Of a stretch of DNA of 64,000 bases, positions 8,742 through 17,228 are shown piece by piece; the stretch's first letter is position 1; every line of letters starts with the position of its first letter. The notes below the pieces were generated by a model that ran no database searches, was not told the origin of the DNA, and saw only the letters and a program-made list of their open reading frames with translations. Origin of the DNA: Gemmatimonadaceae bacterium (lineage in GTDB: Bacteria > Gemmatimonadota > Gemmatimonadetes > Gemmatimonadales > Gemmatimonadaceae); assembly GCA_035606695.1 (NCBI GenBank), contig DATNEW010000029.1, positions 62,001-126,000 of the forward strand, in the 5' to 3' direction. The position numbers and the translations under genes were made by a program.

Positions 8742-8948
8742 TCAGTCGGCTCTTTGAAACGGGCGAACCCAGCGCCGGCCGCGCACGAGCCCCGACGCGA
8801 TCGCGGAGATCAGAGCGAGGCCCGTGTACTCCTTCGTCCACGCCGGACGCGGCGGCGCCATGAACTGTCGAGCCAGGAACGCCCCGAGAATGAAAATGGC
8901 CACGCCGAGCAAGAGGTTGGCTATGATGTTGCGAGTTCGCTGATTCAT
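8742..8948 (-). CDS. Small membrane protein (68 aa)
   Basis: Two hydrophobic segments are visible (IIANLLLGVAIFILGAFLA and YTGLALISAIASGLV) in a basic protein. A ribosome-binding site AGGAG stands about 9 nt before the ATG at 8948, which supports expression. No family is recognised and no function can be proposed. It lies downstream of, and in the same direction as, the PadR-controlled membrane protein, about 110 bp away. Confidence 0.62.
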   Translation of the reverse strand: MNQRTRNIIANLLLGVAIFILGAFLARQFMAPPRPAWTKEYTGLALISAIASGLVRGRRWVRPFQRAD

Positions 8949-9056
8949 TCACGCTGCTCCTGATGGGTGGATCGGCATCGAGGTGTCCGAGAGGAACACG
9001 GCGCTAAGGTCACGCCGGGGTCGTGACCTCGCAAGGTTCGCACGCCGCGCGCCTAC

Positions 9057-9479
9057 TTACTCGCCACTTTCAGGCAATGTCTGCCTCTCACCAGCGGCAC
9101 GCCTGGCCACGGCGAGCGAACCAGTTGCGCACAGCGCGGAGGCAATGGCGAGCGTCGGCGCCAGCGCGAGCACGTCTCCCCAGCCAAGCGACGCGGCCCT
9201 GGCGAACACGGCCGACAGCAACAGGCCACCCACGATACCCCAGACCGCAAAACGCCGAATCGACATTTCATCAAATCTGCGCCGCCGCTCCGTCAGCACG
9301 AGGAGCCCGGAGAACGTGACCCCGGCAATGAAGCCGAGTACACCGAAGACGACGGGGAACGGCACGTCGGCGTTGAAGCCGAAGACCCAACGCGGAACGC
9401 CGCCCACGACGGACCATACGGCTCCCCAGATGAAGCCGATTCCGAGCGCACCGCGAACACGTCGCAGCCCATTCCGCAT
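9057..9479 (-). CDS. Four-helix membrane protein in a PadR operon
   Basis: 140 residues with four predicted membrane helices (IGFIWGAVWSVVGG, FPVVFGVLGFIAGVTFSGLLV, FAVWGIVGGLLLSAVFA, LALAPTLAIASALCATG). Family not recognised. A strong ribosome-binding site GGAGG lies 5 nt before the ATG at 9479, and the PadR stop is only 24 bp upstream, so the two form an operon. PadR operons often encode membrane proteins that the regulator controls, which fits. Substrate or role unknown. Confidence 0.78.
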   Translation of the reverse strand: MRNGLRRVRGALGIGFIWGAVWSVVGGVPRWVFGFNADVPFPVVFGVLGFIAGVTFSGLLVLTERRRRFDEMSIRRFAVWGIVGGLLLSAVFARAASLGWGDVLALAPTLAIASALCATGSLAVARRAAGERQTLPESGE

Positions 9480-9503
9480 GATGCCTCCACTATGACACGG
9501 GTA

Positions 9504-10037
9504 TCATCTCCGACCCGCCTTTGCAAGACGCGCCCGACACCACCGCGCGCGTGATTTCATTTCGAACAGGCCGAGGTCCACCGCCAGTCGATTCGACGCC
9601 GACAGCTTTGGCGCCATCTCCCGCACCGCGGCGCCAAACAGTCGCGCGCGTTCCTCCAGCACCTCGGCGTATTCGCGGAGAAAACGCCGGAGGTGGCGCG
9701 GGGCGATGCTGCTCATCAACGCGAGACGAAGCGCAAGCTCGCTGTCCTTGCCTTCGGAGTCGGCGAGCGTGAGCGGAGCGGTCGCCCATTGTGTGAGCGC
9801 GCGCCGGCCGGCGGCGGTCAGATGCAGCACACGCTGGCGGCGCCCGCCCCGCGCGGTGCGGCCCGCGACGAGTCCCTGCCGCTCCAGGCGGTGCAGTGCC
9901 GGATAGATGGACCCCGGGCTGTCGCTGTAGCGTCCCAACGGCGTCGTCTGAAAAACGCGGCGCAAGGCGTATCCGGAGGCCTGTCCGTCGGCCAGCAATC
10001 CCAACAGGGCGAAGTCGAGCGTCGTGTTGACAGCCAT
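9504..10037 (-). CDS. PadR family transcriptional regulator
   Basis: 177 residues. The winged helix-turn-helix spans about residues 5-85 (LDFALLGLLADGQASGYALRRVF, then SPGSIYPALHRLERQGLV). The helical C-terminal part mediates dimerisation in the Vir-like long PadR class. Such proteins usually repress their own operon and release DNA on ligand binding or stress. A dyad operator lies 13 bp upstream of the start and overlaps the probable promoters of this gene and of the divergent secreted-protein gene. No Shine-Dalgarno sequence precedes the ATG. Confidence 0.9.
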   Translation of the reverse strand: MAVNTTLDFALLGLLADGQASGYALRRVFQTTPLGRYSDSPGSIYPALHRLERQGLVAGRTARGGRRQRVLHLTAAGRRALTQWATAPLTLADSEGKDSELALRLALMSSIAPRHLRRFLREYAEVLEERARLFGAAVREMAPKLSASNRLAVDLGLFEMKSRARWCRARLAKAGRR

Positions 10038-10049
10038 AGAACGAAGCGT

Positions 10050-10068
10050 ATGATACGACGCGTATTAT
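10050..10068. promoter_or_regulatory. Probable PadR operator between divergent genes
   Basis: ATGATACGacgCGTATTAT is an 8+3+8 dyad with one mismatched pair. A wider 7-bp inverted repeat, GTATGAT (10048-10054) and ATCATAC (10076-10082), surrounds it. TATTAT at 10063-10068 is a good -10 candidate for the plus-strand gene at 10093, so binding here would block both divergent promoters. The AT-rich dyad resembles known PadR-family sites. Binding itself is inference. Confidence 0.6.
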
Positions 10069-10092
10069 TGCAACCATCATACTGAACCTTCG

Positions 10093-10992
10093 ATGCACCG
10101 TCGCATCATTCGCATCGCCGCTGCAGTTACCGCCGCGGTACTCGCCATCACCAGCTCGGCAGCCGCGCAGCCCGCGCCCCGCGGGCTCCTCGCCCGCGCA
10201 TACACGATCGGCGACTCCATTGCCTACCACATGGAGGCGTCGAACTTCGGCCATCGGGACTCGGTGCGGTACGGCGCCGACGTCGGCGGCCGCGTCGCCC
10301 GGGATTCAGCGGGGCATCTCGTCGAGCAGCTCGCGTGGTCGTCGCTCGTCGTCAACGGCAAGGCGGCGCCGATCGCCCCAGGCGCGCGCAACGCGAGACA
10401 GGTGGTGACGCTCGCGCCGGGCACGCCATCCATTCCCGACATGCGCACCATCGATCCGCGCCTGGTCGGGCCCATGCTCGATCTCCTCACGTTCTACGTC
10501 GATCTGCAGCTCGCGGGGCGCATGCCGAGTCTCGCGCGGGCCGGCGACCACGCGCGTGTCGTGATTCCGGTCAACCCATCGTGGGGCGACGGCCGGCAAA
10601 TCCTTCGCGGCGAAGACGCGGTCGACTTCGATTTCACGCTCGAGCGCGTCGACAGTGCATCGCGCGTCGCGACGCTCGTCGTTCGGCACGTGCCGCCGGT
10701 ATCCGCGCGCATCAAGATGCCGGCGCCGTGGATGGACGCGCCGGTCGTCGACACGCCGAACAACTGGATCGAAGTCGCCAAGCTTCCCAACGGCCGCGTG
10801 GCCGGCCGGGTCGGCAAGGAAACGTTCGAGGTGCGGATGCGCGTGGACCTCGAAGACGGACGCATCCTCGGCGCGACGCTCGACAATCCGGTGGACGTAC
10901 TCGAGCGCGAGTGCTCGAGCGCAGCGCTCACGGACTGCGGTGAGCCAATCCGGTATCGCATTCTCCGAACGATCGCGATCGACGCGCGATGA
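10093..10992 (+). CDS. Secreted hypothetical protein (299 aa)
   Basis: Signal peptide visible (IIRIAAAVTAAVLAITSSAAAQPAP, cleavage after AAA-Q region). The mature protein is rich in beta-forming stretches with paired phrases such as DSASRVATLVVRHV and TFEVRMRVDLEDGRILGATLDNPV, and has a late cysteine pair (RECSSAALTDCG). I recognise no family. The gene starts 56 bp from the PadR gene in the opposite direction across the operator, has no Shine-Dalgarno sequence and is probably under the same PadR control. Confidence 0.75.
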   Translation: MHRRIIRIAAAVTAAVLAITSSAAAQPAPRGLLARAYTIGDSIAYHMEASNFGHRDSVRYGADVGGRVARDSAGHLVEQLAWSSLVVNGKAAPIAPGARNARQVVTLAPGTPSIPDMRTIDPRLVGPMLDLLTFYVDLQLAGRMPSLARAGDHARVVIPVNPSWGDGRQILRGEDAVDFDFTLERVDSASRVATLVVRHVPPVSARIKMPAPWMDAPVVDTPNNWIEVAKLPNGRVAGRVGKETFEVRMRVDLEDGRILGATLDNPVDVLERECSSAALTDCGEPIRYRILRTIAIDAR

Positions 10993-11116
10993 GGGTGGCG
11001 CTGAGCCCGGACGCGGAAACACGCGCTTCGGAGAGTGAAGGTTCGTCCCCATTCAGTTGCGCGCGCGCCACGCGGTTGTACTATCAACATTCCCGCACAG
11101 GCTGACGCCGGACCAT

Positions 11117-11156
11117 CACTCTCAGTCACTCTCAGTCACTCTCAGTCACTCTCAGT
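11117..11156. repeat. Four exact 10-bp tandem repeats upstream of an ADOP gene
   Basis: The unit CACTCTCAGT is repeated four times without change between the secreted-protein gene and the ADOP start codon. It ends 10 bp before the ribosome-binding site AGGAG (11166-11170). Exact short tandem units of this kind gain and lose copies by strand slippage, so the tract may alter promoter or leader spacing. It is too short and lacks spacers for a CRISPR array. Confidence 0.85.
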
Positions 11157-11177
11157 GCCGCAGTCAGGAGTCCCGGA

Positions 11178-13619
11178 ATGGAAGCCCTTCTGCAGGACAT
11201 CCGCGTTACGCTCCGCTCCTTCCGCCGGTCGCCTGGATTCCCGCTTGCCGCGATCGTCACGCTCGCCCTCGGCATCGGCGCCACGACGGCCGTCTTCACG
11301 ACGCTCAGCGCCGTGCTCCTCAAGCCGCTGCCGTATCCGAATCCGCAGGATCTCTACAGTCTGCGGACCGCACTCACGGACGGCCGGGTCACCACAGGCC
11401 TGCTCTCCGGCGCGGAGCTCTTTCGGCTGAACGATCCGAAGCTCTCGATCGAACGCGCGGCAGGATTTCAGTCGGGGGATCTCACGCTGATGGCGGACGA
11501 TGGAACGCCGTCTCACGTGACAGTCTATGGTGTGAGCGAAGGGTTCTTCGAGCTGTTCGGACTTCCGATGACTGTCGGGGGGTTCACGCACGACGACTTC
11601 ACGGCATTTCAGGTTCAGCAGAATGCGCCGCCGCAACCGGGCCCGCCGCCCGCGATCGTGATCTCTACGCGGCTGTGGAAGCAACTCTACAAGGGCGATC
11701 CCGCGGTGGTTGGCAAACCGATTCACTTCGCCGAATTCAGCTCGACGATCTCCGGCGTCGCGCCGCGTGACTTCGACATGCCGCATGCCGCCGACATCTG
11801 GATCGCGCAGCGGACGCCGGCGAATGACGCCAACCACGGCCAGGAAGGTTTCATTCGGCTGCGTCGCGGAACGACGATCGCGCGCGCGAAGGGCGAGATG
11901 GCGACGATCATCGGCGGGCTCGCGCGCGACTTTCCCGCGTCGGACCGCAACCGCGTCTATGTCACTCGTCCGCTGGTCGACTCGATCGTCGGCGACCTTG
12001 GCCCGATCCTCGTCATCGTCATGTCGGCGACCGGACTGCTGTTGCTGCTCGCCTGCGTGAACGTCGCCAACCTGCTGCTGGCGCGCGGTGCCGCGCGGGC
12101 GCGCGAGATGGCGGTGCGTGCCGCGCTCGGCGCGGGGTGGAGTCGGCTGGTTCGCCAGCTGCTCACTGAATCGCTCGTCCTCGCCGCGGCGGGCACGATC
12201 GTCGGCGTCGCGGTCGGCGCACTCGGTCTTCGCGCGCTCCTCGCGCTCGGCGCCGCGAAGCTGCCGCGCCTCGACGCCGTGTCGTTCGACGGGCGAGCCC
12301 TGTTCTTCTCGTTCGCGACGCTCATCGTCACGGGGGGGATCATCGGTCTGGCGCCGGCCATTCGGCTGATGCGCAGCGATATGAAAACGCTCATGAACGA
12401 CAGCAGTCGTTCGGCGAGCGCGGGGCGCGGCACCACACGGTGGCTCACCGCGATGACGGTGGCGGAAGTCGCGTTGGCGATCATGCTCGTCGCCGGTGCC
12501 GGCTGGCTCGTGCGAGGATTCTCTAATCTCCGGAATACCGCGGCCGGCTTCGTACCGGAGCACCGGCTGCTCTTCGACGTCTCTTTCCTCGGGCCGCAGT
12601 ACCGAACCCCTCAATCGGTGAGCCAGGCGCACGCCGATGTTCAGAGCGCCGTGCAGCGCGTTGGCGGCGTCGCGGGCGTCGGGATCGTCTCGGCGTATCC
12701 GTTGCGTGGCGCGCTCGAGAGCTCGCTGCTCCTGCAGTTTCACGGGGAGCCATTCGACCCGGCCAATCCGGCGGGTGCGCGCGGCCGCGCGGCCAGCCCA
12801 GGGCTCTTTGCCGCGATGGGCACTCCGCTCATCAAGGGCCGTGATTTCACGAACGCCGACATACTGACGACGCAGCGCGTCGCGATCGTGAATCGGGTGT
12901 TCGTCGACAAGTATCTGAAGGGGCGCGATCCGATCGGCGTTCAATTCGCGGCCGGCTATCCGGTGCCCGATCCGAAAGCCGAGGCGACGATCGTCGGTGT
13001 CATCGACGACGTGAGGCAGAAGTCACTCGCCGACCCGGCCGAGCCGGCATTCTATCTCGCGCTGGCTCAATTTCCGTTTCAGCGCGCGACCGCGGTCGTG
13101 AACATGTCGCAGTCCGACGTCGGCGGAGTGGAACGCGCCATTCGCGCCGAGGTGCGGAAGATCAACCCGACGATGGCGCTCGATTTTCAGCTTGCGTCGG
13201 ACGTCGTCGGCGGCACGCTTCGCCGGCAGGAGCTTGGCATGACGCTGATGCTCGTCTTCGGCGGCATCGCGGTCGTGCTCTCGGCGGTCGGGATCTACGG
13301 CGTGGTGTCGTATGCTGGTTCGCTGCGCCGCGAGGAAATGGCGACACGCCTCGCGCTCGGCGCATCGCCGCGATCGGTGTTCGTGCTGGTCATGAAACAG
13401 GGCGTGACGCTCGGTCTCGCGGGCGCGGCGATCGGCGTGGGGCTGGCGTATTTCTCCGGCCAGCTCATTTCCAGCCGCCTGTACGCGATCCGGGCGTCGG
13501 ATCCATTGATTCTCACGATCGCTACGCTGCTCATCGTCGCGATTACGTTTGTCGCGACGACGGTTCCGGCGGCGCGCGCGGCTCGGCTCAATCCGGCGAA
13601 CGCGTTGCAGTCGCAGTAG
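11178..13619 (+). CDS. ADOP-type ABC permease (two MacB/FtsX modules)
   Basis: 813 residues. Order: N-terminal membrane helix (FRRSPGFPLAAIVTLALGIGATTAVF), MacB-type periplasmic domain to about 240, FtsX membrane domain (about 280-400, with AVRAALGAGWSRLVRQLLTESLVLA), second periplasmic domain, second FtsX domain (about 690-800, MATRLALGASPRSVF). The family matches the transmembrane part of MacB-like mechanotransmission ABC systems, duplicated and without its own ATPase. Clear AGGAG site 7 nt before the ATG. No ATPase, membrane-fusion protein or outer-membrane factor gene is adjacent, so partners must be encoded elsewhere. Substrate unknown. Confidence 0.92.
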   Translation: MEALLQDIRVTLRSFRRSPGFPLAAIVTLALGIGATTAVFTTLSAVLLKPLPYPNPQDLYSLRTALTDGRVTTGLLSGAELFRLNDPKLSIERAAGFQSGDLTLMADDGTPSHVTVYGVSEGFFELFGLPMTVGGFTHDDFTAFQVQQNAPPQPGPPPAIVISTRLWKQLYKGDPAVVGKPIHFAEFSSTISGVAPRDFDMPHAADIWIAQRTPANDANHGQEGFIRLRRGTTIARAKGEMATIIGGLARDFPASDRNRVYVTRPLVDSIVGDLGPILVIVMSATGLLLLLACVNVANLLLARGAARAREMAVRAALGAGWSRLVRQLLTESLVLAAAGTIVGVAVGALGLRALLALGAAKLPRLDAVSFDGRALFFSFATLIVTGGIIGLAPAIRLMRSDMKTLMNDSSRSASAGRGTTRWLTAMTVAEVALAIMLVAGAGWLVRGFSNLRNTAAGFVPEHRLLFDVSFLGPQYRTPQSVSQAHADVQSAVQRVGGVAGVGIVSAYPLRGALESSLLLQFHGEPFDPANPAGARGRAASPGLFAAMGTPLIKGRDFTNADILTTQRVAIVNRVFVDKYLKGRDPIGVQFAAGYPVPDPKAEATIVGVIDDVRQKSLADPAEPAFYLALAQFPFQRATAVVNMSQSDVGGVERAIRAEVRKINPTMALDFQLASDVVGGTLRRQELGMTLMLVFGGIAVVLSAVGIYGVVSYAGSLRREEMATRLALGASPRSVFVLVMKQGVTLGLAGAAIGVGLAYFSGQLISSRLYAIRASDPLILTIATLLIVAITFVATTVPAARAARLNPANALQSQ

Positions 13620-13669
13620 AGGCGAGCCGCGCCGCGTCCGCCGTCAGGATCTCGTCGGCTTTGCGTGTG

Positions 13670-15664
13670 CTACCGCGCCAGGTCCCTCACCGCCTGCGCG
13701 AGGAGCCGCACCTTCGGCGCGTCGGACGAGTGACCCGCGTCGCCGTCGAGCTGCGACGCCAGCGTGGAGAGGGCGGTCGATCGCGCCGCGCCGCTCACGC
13801 CTTCAGCGCCCGCCAGCGACTGCCGCACGGCCGCGAGACGCGCCGCGGCCAAGCCGTTCGACCGACCGAGTTGATCGAGATACGCGCGGGCGAGCGAGAA
13901 CGTCGCCGGCCAGGTGAACTTCGGCTGGCCCTGGGTATTCAAATAGTCTAAATGCACGCTCTTGGCCGCGTCGATCTCGTTTTGCGACAGATAGGGGCTG
14001 GGCGTCAACTCGAACACGTCCAGGCCGCGCGCGATCTCGGAGCCGACCAGCACGCCATTGTACCAATAGACGGACCACTCTCCGCCGCCGATCATGCGCG
14101 TCGAGTCGATGGGGCCGCGATCGAAGAACGCGATCTCGCGGGCATTGCGCGGATCGGTCCAGTCGAACACCGAGACGCCGCCTTGATACCACGCCTGCAC
14201 CATGACGTCGCGTCCGGGAATTGGTATCAAAGAACCGTTATGGGCGACACAGTTTTCCTCCGCGGTCTGAATCGCCGGGAGCTTGTAGTAGCCCTGAAAC
14301 TGAAGGCGGCGATTGCCATCGATCGTGAACAGGGCGTCCGCGCCCCACTGGCGCGGATCGCCGGCGCGGCACTTGGGCTGGCCGCCGCCGCCCCACTCGT
14401 CGCTGAACAGGACCTTCGTGCCGTCATTATTGAACGTCGCCGAGTGCCAGTATGAGAAGTTTGAATCGGAGACGGCGGCGATGCGCGACGGGTGCGCCGG
14501 GTCGCGGATGTCGAGGAGCATGCCGTAGCCCTCGCACGCCCCGCCGGCGAGTCCGATCGCCGGATACACCGTGATGTCGTGGCACTGCGTCGGCCCCGAC
14601 TTCGGGTCGATCCCGAACTGCTTGTTCGCGATTTCCTGAATCGAGCCGCGCAATGCCGCGCTGTCGGACTGCGTCGCCGCGCGATGTCCATTCGACCTGG
14701 CGATGCTGTCGATGAGCGGCTTCGTCATCGCCGGCGGAAGGATGTAGCGCATGCCGAAGACGTCCACGTCGTACTGGCCGCGGGCGCGGGAGGCCGCAAC
14801 CTCGACGCTGTCGGGCTCGGACAAACCGTGATGCGCGGGCGGCGTGAGATTATTGAAGATCCGTGGCGAGCTCACGATGTGCGCCTGCTCTGGATGTGCC
14901 AGCGGAACTTGAATGACCTCGATCCGGAAGAGCGCGGAGTTCGGATCGGACGCGGGCGCGGCCGCGGAGCAGCCGGCCAATTCCGCCGCGGGGCGAACAC
15001 CCGAGGAGCCCGAGATGTAGACGTAGACGTTGTCGCGATCGCGCGGATCGACGAGCAGCGTGTGCGTGTGCGAGCCGCGGCACGTTTGCACGTTGCCGAC
15101 GTACTTCGGATGGCTCAAGTCCGTGATGTCGAAGATGCGAAGGCCGCGAATGCGCTCATTGCTCACCGGTTCGCTGAGGCCGCCGCCCCGGCAGTCGAGG
15201 CGTCCCGACGTCGCTTCGCTCGAGACGAACAGCAAGTTGCGATACACCGACACGTCGCTCTGCGACGCGGGACAGAAGTACGCCTCGGCGAGCCGCGGGG
15301 CGGTCGGCGTCGAGATGTCCCAGATCTGAAAGCCGTTGTAATTGCCCTGAATGGCGTACGGGCCGACGAACGCGAGATCGGAATTCGTATTGTTGAATTG
15401 CGCCGACGGATGCGTGTTCGAGAGCAGCCGCATGTTCCACTCGGCCTGGCCTGCATTCCACAAACCGGACTTGAGGCCCACGCGCGGATCGGGATTTGGT
15501 GCCCCGGGCGAGCGATTGTCGCTGGGCGCGCCTGCCTGGACCGGCCCCGGCATCGACGCGCTCGAGGAGCCGGGCATGCCATGCGTGCAGCCTGCCCCGA
15601 TGGCGACGACGGCGGCCAGGGACAGCCGGTACGATGATCTCAATGCGGTGGTGACCATGCTCAT
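13670..15664 (-). CDS. Secreted LVIVD-repeat protein
   Basis: 664 residues with a lipoprotein-like signal (VVAIGAGCTHG). Repeats of the LVIVD beta-propeller type recur: YNGFQIWDISTPTAPRLAEAYF, RGLRIFDITDLSHPKYVGNV, LDIRDPAHPSRIAAVSDSN and GVSVFDWTDPRNAREIAFFD. Several His and Cys residues and a helical C-terminus of about 100 residues follow. LVIVD proteins are cell-surface or exported propellers of unknown activity. The ATG at 15664 overlaps the DUF305 stop as ATGA, so translation is coupled to that gene. Together they suggest a surface complex that handles a metal or an oxidised ligand, which is inference. Confidence 0.85.
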   Translation of the reverse strand: MSMVTTALRSSYRLSLAAVVAIGAGCTHGMPGSSSASMPGPVQAGAPSDNRSPGAPNPDPRVGLKSGLWNAGQAEWNMRLLSNTHPSAQFNNTNSDLAFVGPYAIQGNYNGFQIWDISTPTAPRLAEAYFCPASQSDVSVYRNLLFVSSEATSGRLDCRGGGLSEPVSNERIRGLRIFDITDLSHPKYVGNVQTCRGSHTHTLLVDPRDRDNVYVYISGSSGVRPAAELAGCSAAAPASDPNSALFRIEVIQVPLAHPEQAHIVSSPRIFNNLTPPAHHGLSEPDSVEVAASRARGQYDVDVFGMRYILPPAMTKPLIDSIARSNGHRAATQSDSAALRGSIQEIANKQFGIDPKSGPTQCHDITVYPAIGLAGGACEGYGMLLDIRDPAHPSRIAAVSDSNFSYWHSATFNNDGTKVLFSDEWGGGGQPKCRAGDPRQWGADALFTIDGNRRLQFQGYYKLPAIQTAEENCVAHNGSLIPIPGRDVMVQAWYQGGVSVFDWTDPRNAREIAFFDRGPIDSTRMIGGGEWSVYWYNGVLVGSEIARGLDVFELTPSPYLSQNEIDAAKSVHLDYLNTQGQPKFTWPATFSLARAYLDQLGRSNGLAAARLAAVRQSLAGAEGVSGAARSTALSTLASQLDGDAGHSSDAPKVRLLAQAVRDLAR

Positions 15665-16338
15665 AGAGGGCTCGACCCAAGGGTGACGGCCGCGAGCATT
15701 TGCTGCATGCGCGAGACCTCGGTGGTTTGATCGACATTCACGTCGGACGCGAACTTGAATACCAGCTCGTCCTGCCCGGCACCGGGCGCAGCGAACAACT
15801 CCTTGACCATTTGAATCGCACCGCGATGATGTTGAATCATGTCGGTGAGAAAGAGCTTGTCGAAGTCCCGGCCCTCGGCGGCGCGCAGCTGCGTCATCTG
15901 CGCGGCGGTGAGCATGCCCGGCATGAGCATTTCCTGATCGACGCCGTCCATCATCATCGTCATCGGCGCGCCGGTCGCCGCCGGCACCGGCTGATTTCGA
16001 TCGCGCAGCCACTGCTGCATCGTCAGGATTTCATCCTGCTGCGCGTTGATGATGCGCGAGGCGAGCGTCAGCACGGAGGAGCTTGCGCCGTGGGTCGGCG
16101 CCAGACGCGACATCACGATCGCTTGCGCGTGGTGGCCGATCATCGACGACATGAAGTGGACGTCGGCGGCGGTGTAGGGAAGCCGCGCACTGTCGGCGCG
16201 CGCTTTGAGGACGGCGTCGGGCGTCGTGATCACGCTCGACGCCGGCCGCGCGGTTACCTCACGCGTCGACGCCGCAGCCGGTAGACCCGTGCGGCACGCC
16301 GCGACGCCGACGAGCGTAGCGAGCAGGAGGCGGTGCAT
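15661..16338 (-). CDS. DUF305 lipoprotein, copper-type four-helix protein
   Basis: 225 residues with a lipobox at VGVAAC. Two copies of the DUF305 signature are present: FMSSMIGHHAQAIVMS and FLTDMIQHHRGAIQMV, each with the paired histidines and methionine. A Met-rich stretch (MTMMMDGVDQEMLMPGM) lies between them. The family is ferritin-like, and several members are exported proteins linked to copper or other metals. The gene starts 3 nt after the oxidoreductase stop and overlaps the LVIVD gene by 4 nt. Confidence 0.9.
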   Translation of the reverse strand: MHRLLLATLVGVAACRTGLPAAASTREVTARPASSVITTPDAVLKARADSARLPYTAADVHFMSSMIGHHAQAIVMSRLAPTHGASSSVLTLASRIINAQQDEILTMQQWLRDRNQPVPAATGAPMTMMMDGVDQEMLMPGMLTAAQMTQLRAAEGRDFDKLFLTDMIQHHRGAIQMVKELFAAPGAGQDELVFKFASDVNVDQTTEVSRMQQMLAAVTLGSSPL

Positions 16339-16341
16339 CCC

Positions 16342-17190
16342 CTAGCTTACGGAATCTTTCCCCAGAACCGCAAGATCGTCCGCACCGTGCCCAGCCCAGA
16401 TCATCGTATCCATTCGCTGGGCGATGCAGGGGAGCGCGGACAGTGGCTGGCTCCCGGCAGTCTCGATCATGAGGCGCACGTCCTTGCGCGCCATCGTCAG
16501 CTCGAACGTCGGCGTGAAGTTGCGGGCGATCATGTTCCTGCCGCGACCCGAGATGATCGCGGCGGGATTGAAGAACTCGACCATGTCGAGCACGCGCGCC
16601 GGGTCGACGTCGGCGCCTTTCGCGACGGCGAAGGCATCGGCAACGACCGAGTTGATGCCGACGATGAATGCGTTGCCGCACAGCTTGAATACCGCGGCGA
16701 GATCTGGTCGGTCGCCAAAATACTCCACGCGCTCCGCCATCTTCGAGAGCGGTGCTTCGACGGCGTCGAACAGCGCCTTGGGGCCCGCGGCGAGAATCGT
16801 CCCTTTCGTCTGGCGTGCCGCGGCCGGTCCGATGAAGACGGGACAGTGCAGATACTTCACGCCTTGTCCGTTCAACCGCGTTGCTCGCTCGGCGGTCGCC
16901 TTCGGCTGGGTCGTCGTGTGATCGACGATGATGGCGTTGGGGCTCAGACCGGATCGCAATTGTCCGACGACGTCTTCGACGACGGGATCGTCCTTGAGGA
17001 CGAGGTGGACGCGTTCCGCGCCGCGCACGGCGTCGGCGGGAGTTTCCGCGACGCGAATACCGAATTGCTCGAGCGCGCGCGCCTTCTCGATGGTGCGATT
17101 CCAAACCGTCACGCTGTCGCCGCGCTTCGCGGCCGCTTCAGCAAGGGCGCTGCCGAGCAGGCCCGTTCCGAGGAAAGCGATGGTAGCCAT
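16342..17190 (-). CDS. NAD(P)-dependent oxidoreductase, 6-phosphogluconate/3-hydroxyisobutyrate dehydrogenase family
   Basis: 282 residues. The Rossmann start IAFLGTGLLGSALAEAAAKRGDSVTVWNRT has the G-x-G-x-x-G motif and an Asn-Arg pair that suggests NADP preference. VDHTTTQPKATAERA and the helical C-terminal domain (FKLCGNAFIVGINSVVADAFAVAKGADVD) are typical of beta-hydroxyacid dehydrogenases and glyoxylate/succinic-semialdehyde reductases. The expected catalytic Lys position appears as KLCGNAF. The start ATG at 17190 is 38 bp from the MATE stop. Substrate unknown. Confidence 0.87.
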   Translation of the reverse strand: MATIAFLGTGLLGSALAEAAAKRGDSVTVWNRTIEKARALEQFGIRVAETPADAVRGAERVHLVLKDDPVVEDVVGQLRSGLSPNAIIVDHTTTQPKATAERATRLNGQGVKYLHCPVFIGPAAARQTKGTILAAGPKALFDAVEAPLSKMAERVEYFGDRPDLAAVFKLCGNAFIVGINSVVADAFAVAKGADVDPARVLDMVEFFNPAAIISGRGRNMIARNFTPTFELTMARKDVRLMIETAGSQPLSALPCIAQRMDTMIWAGHGADDLAVLGKDSVS

Positions 17191-17228
17191 GACGAAAAAC
17201 TAAGGGCGCTGCAAAACCGCTCGAGCCC

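Noticed and set aside
11117-11156. Possible CRISPR-like array
   Set aside because: Units are adjacent 10-mers with no spacers and no cas genes are near.
11142-12944. 600-codon minus-strand ORF
   Set aside because: Antisense to an intact ADOP permease, highly charged, no domain.
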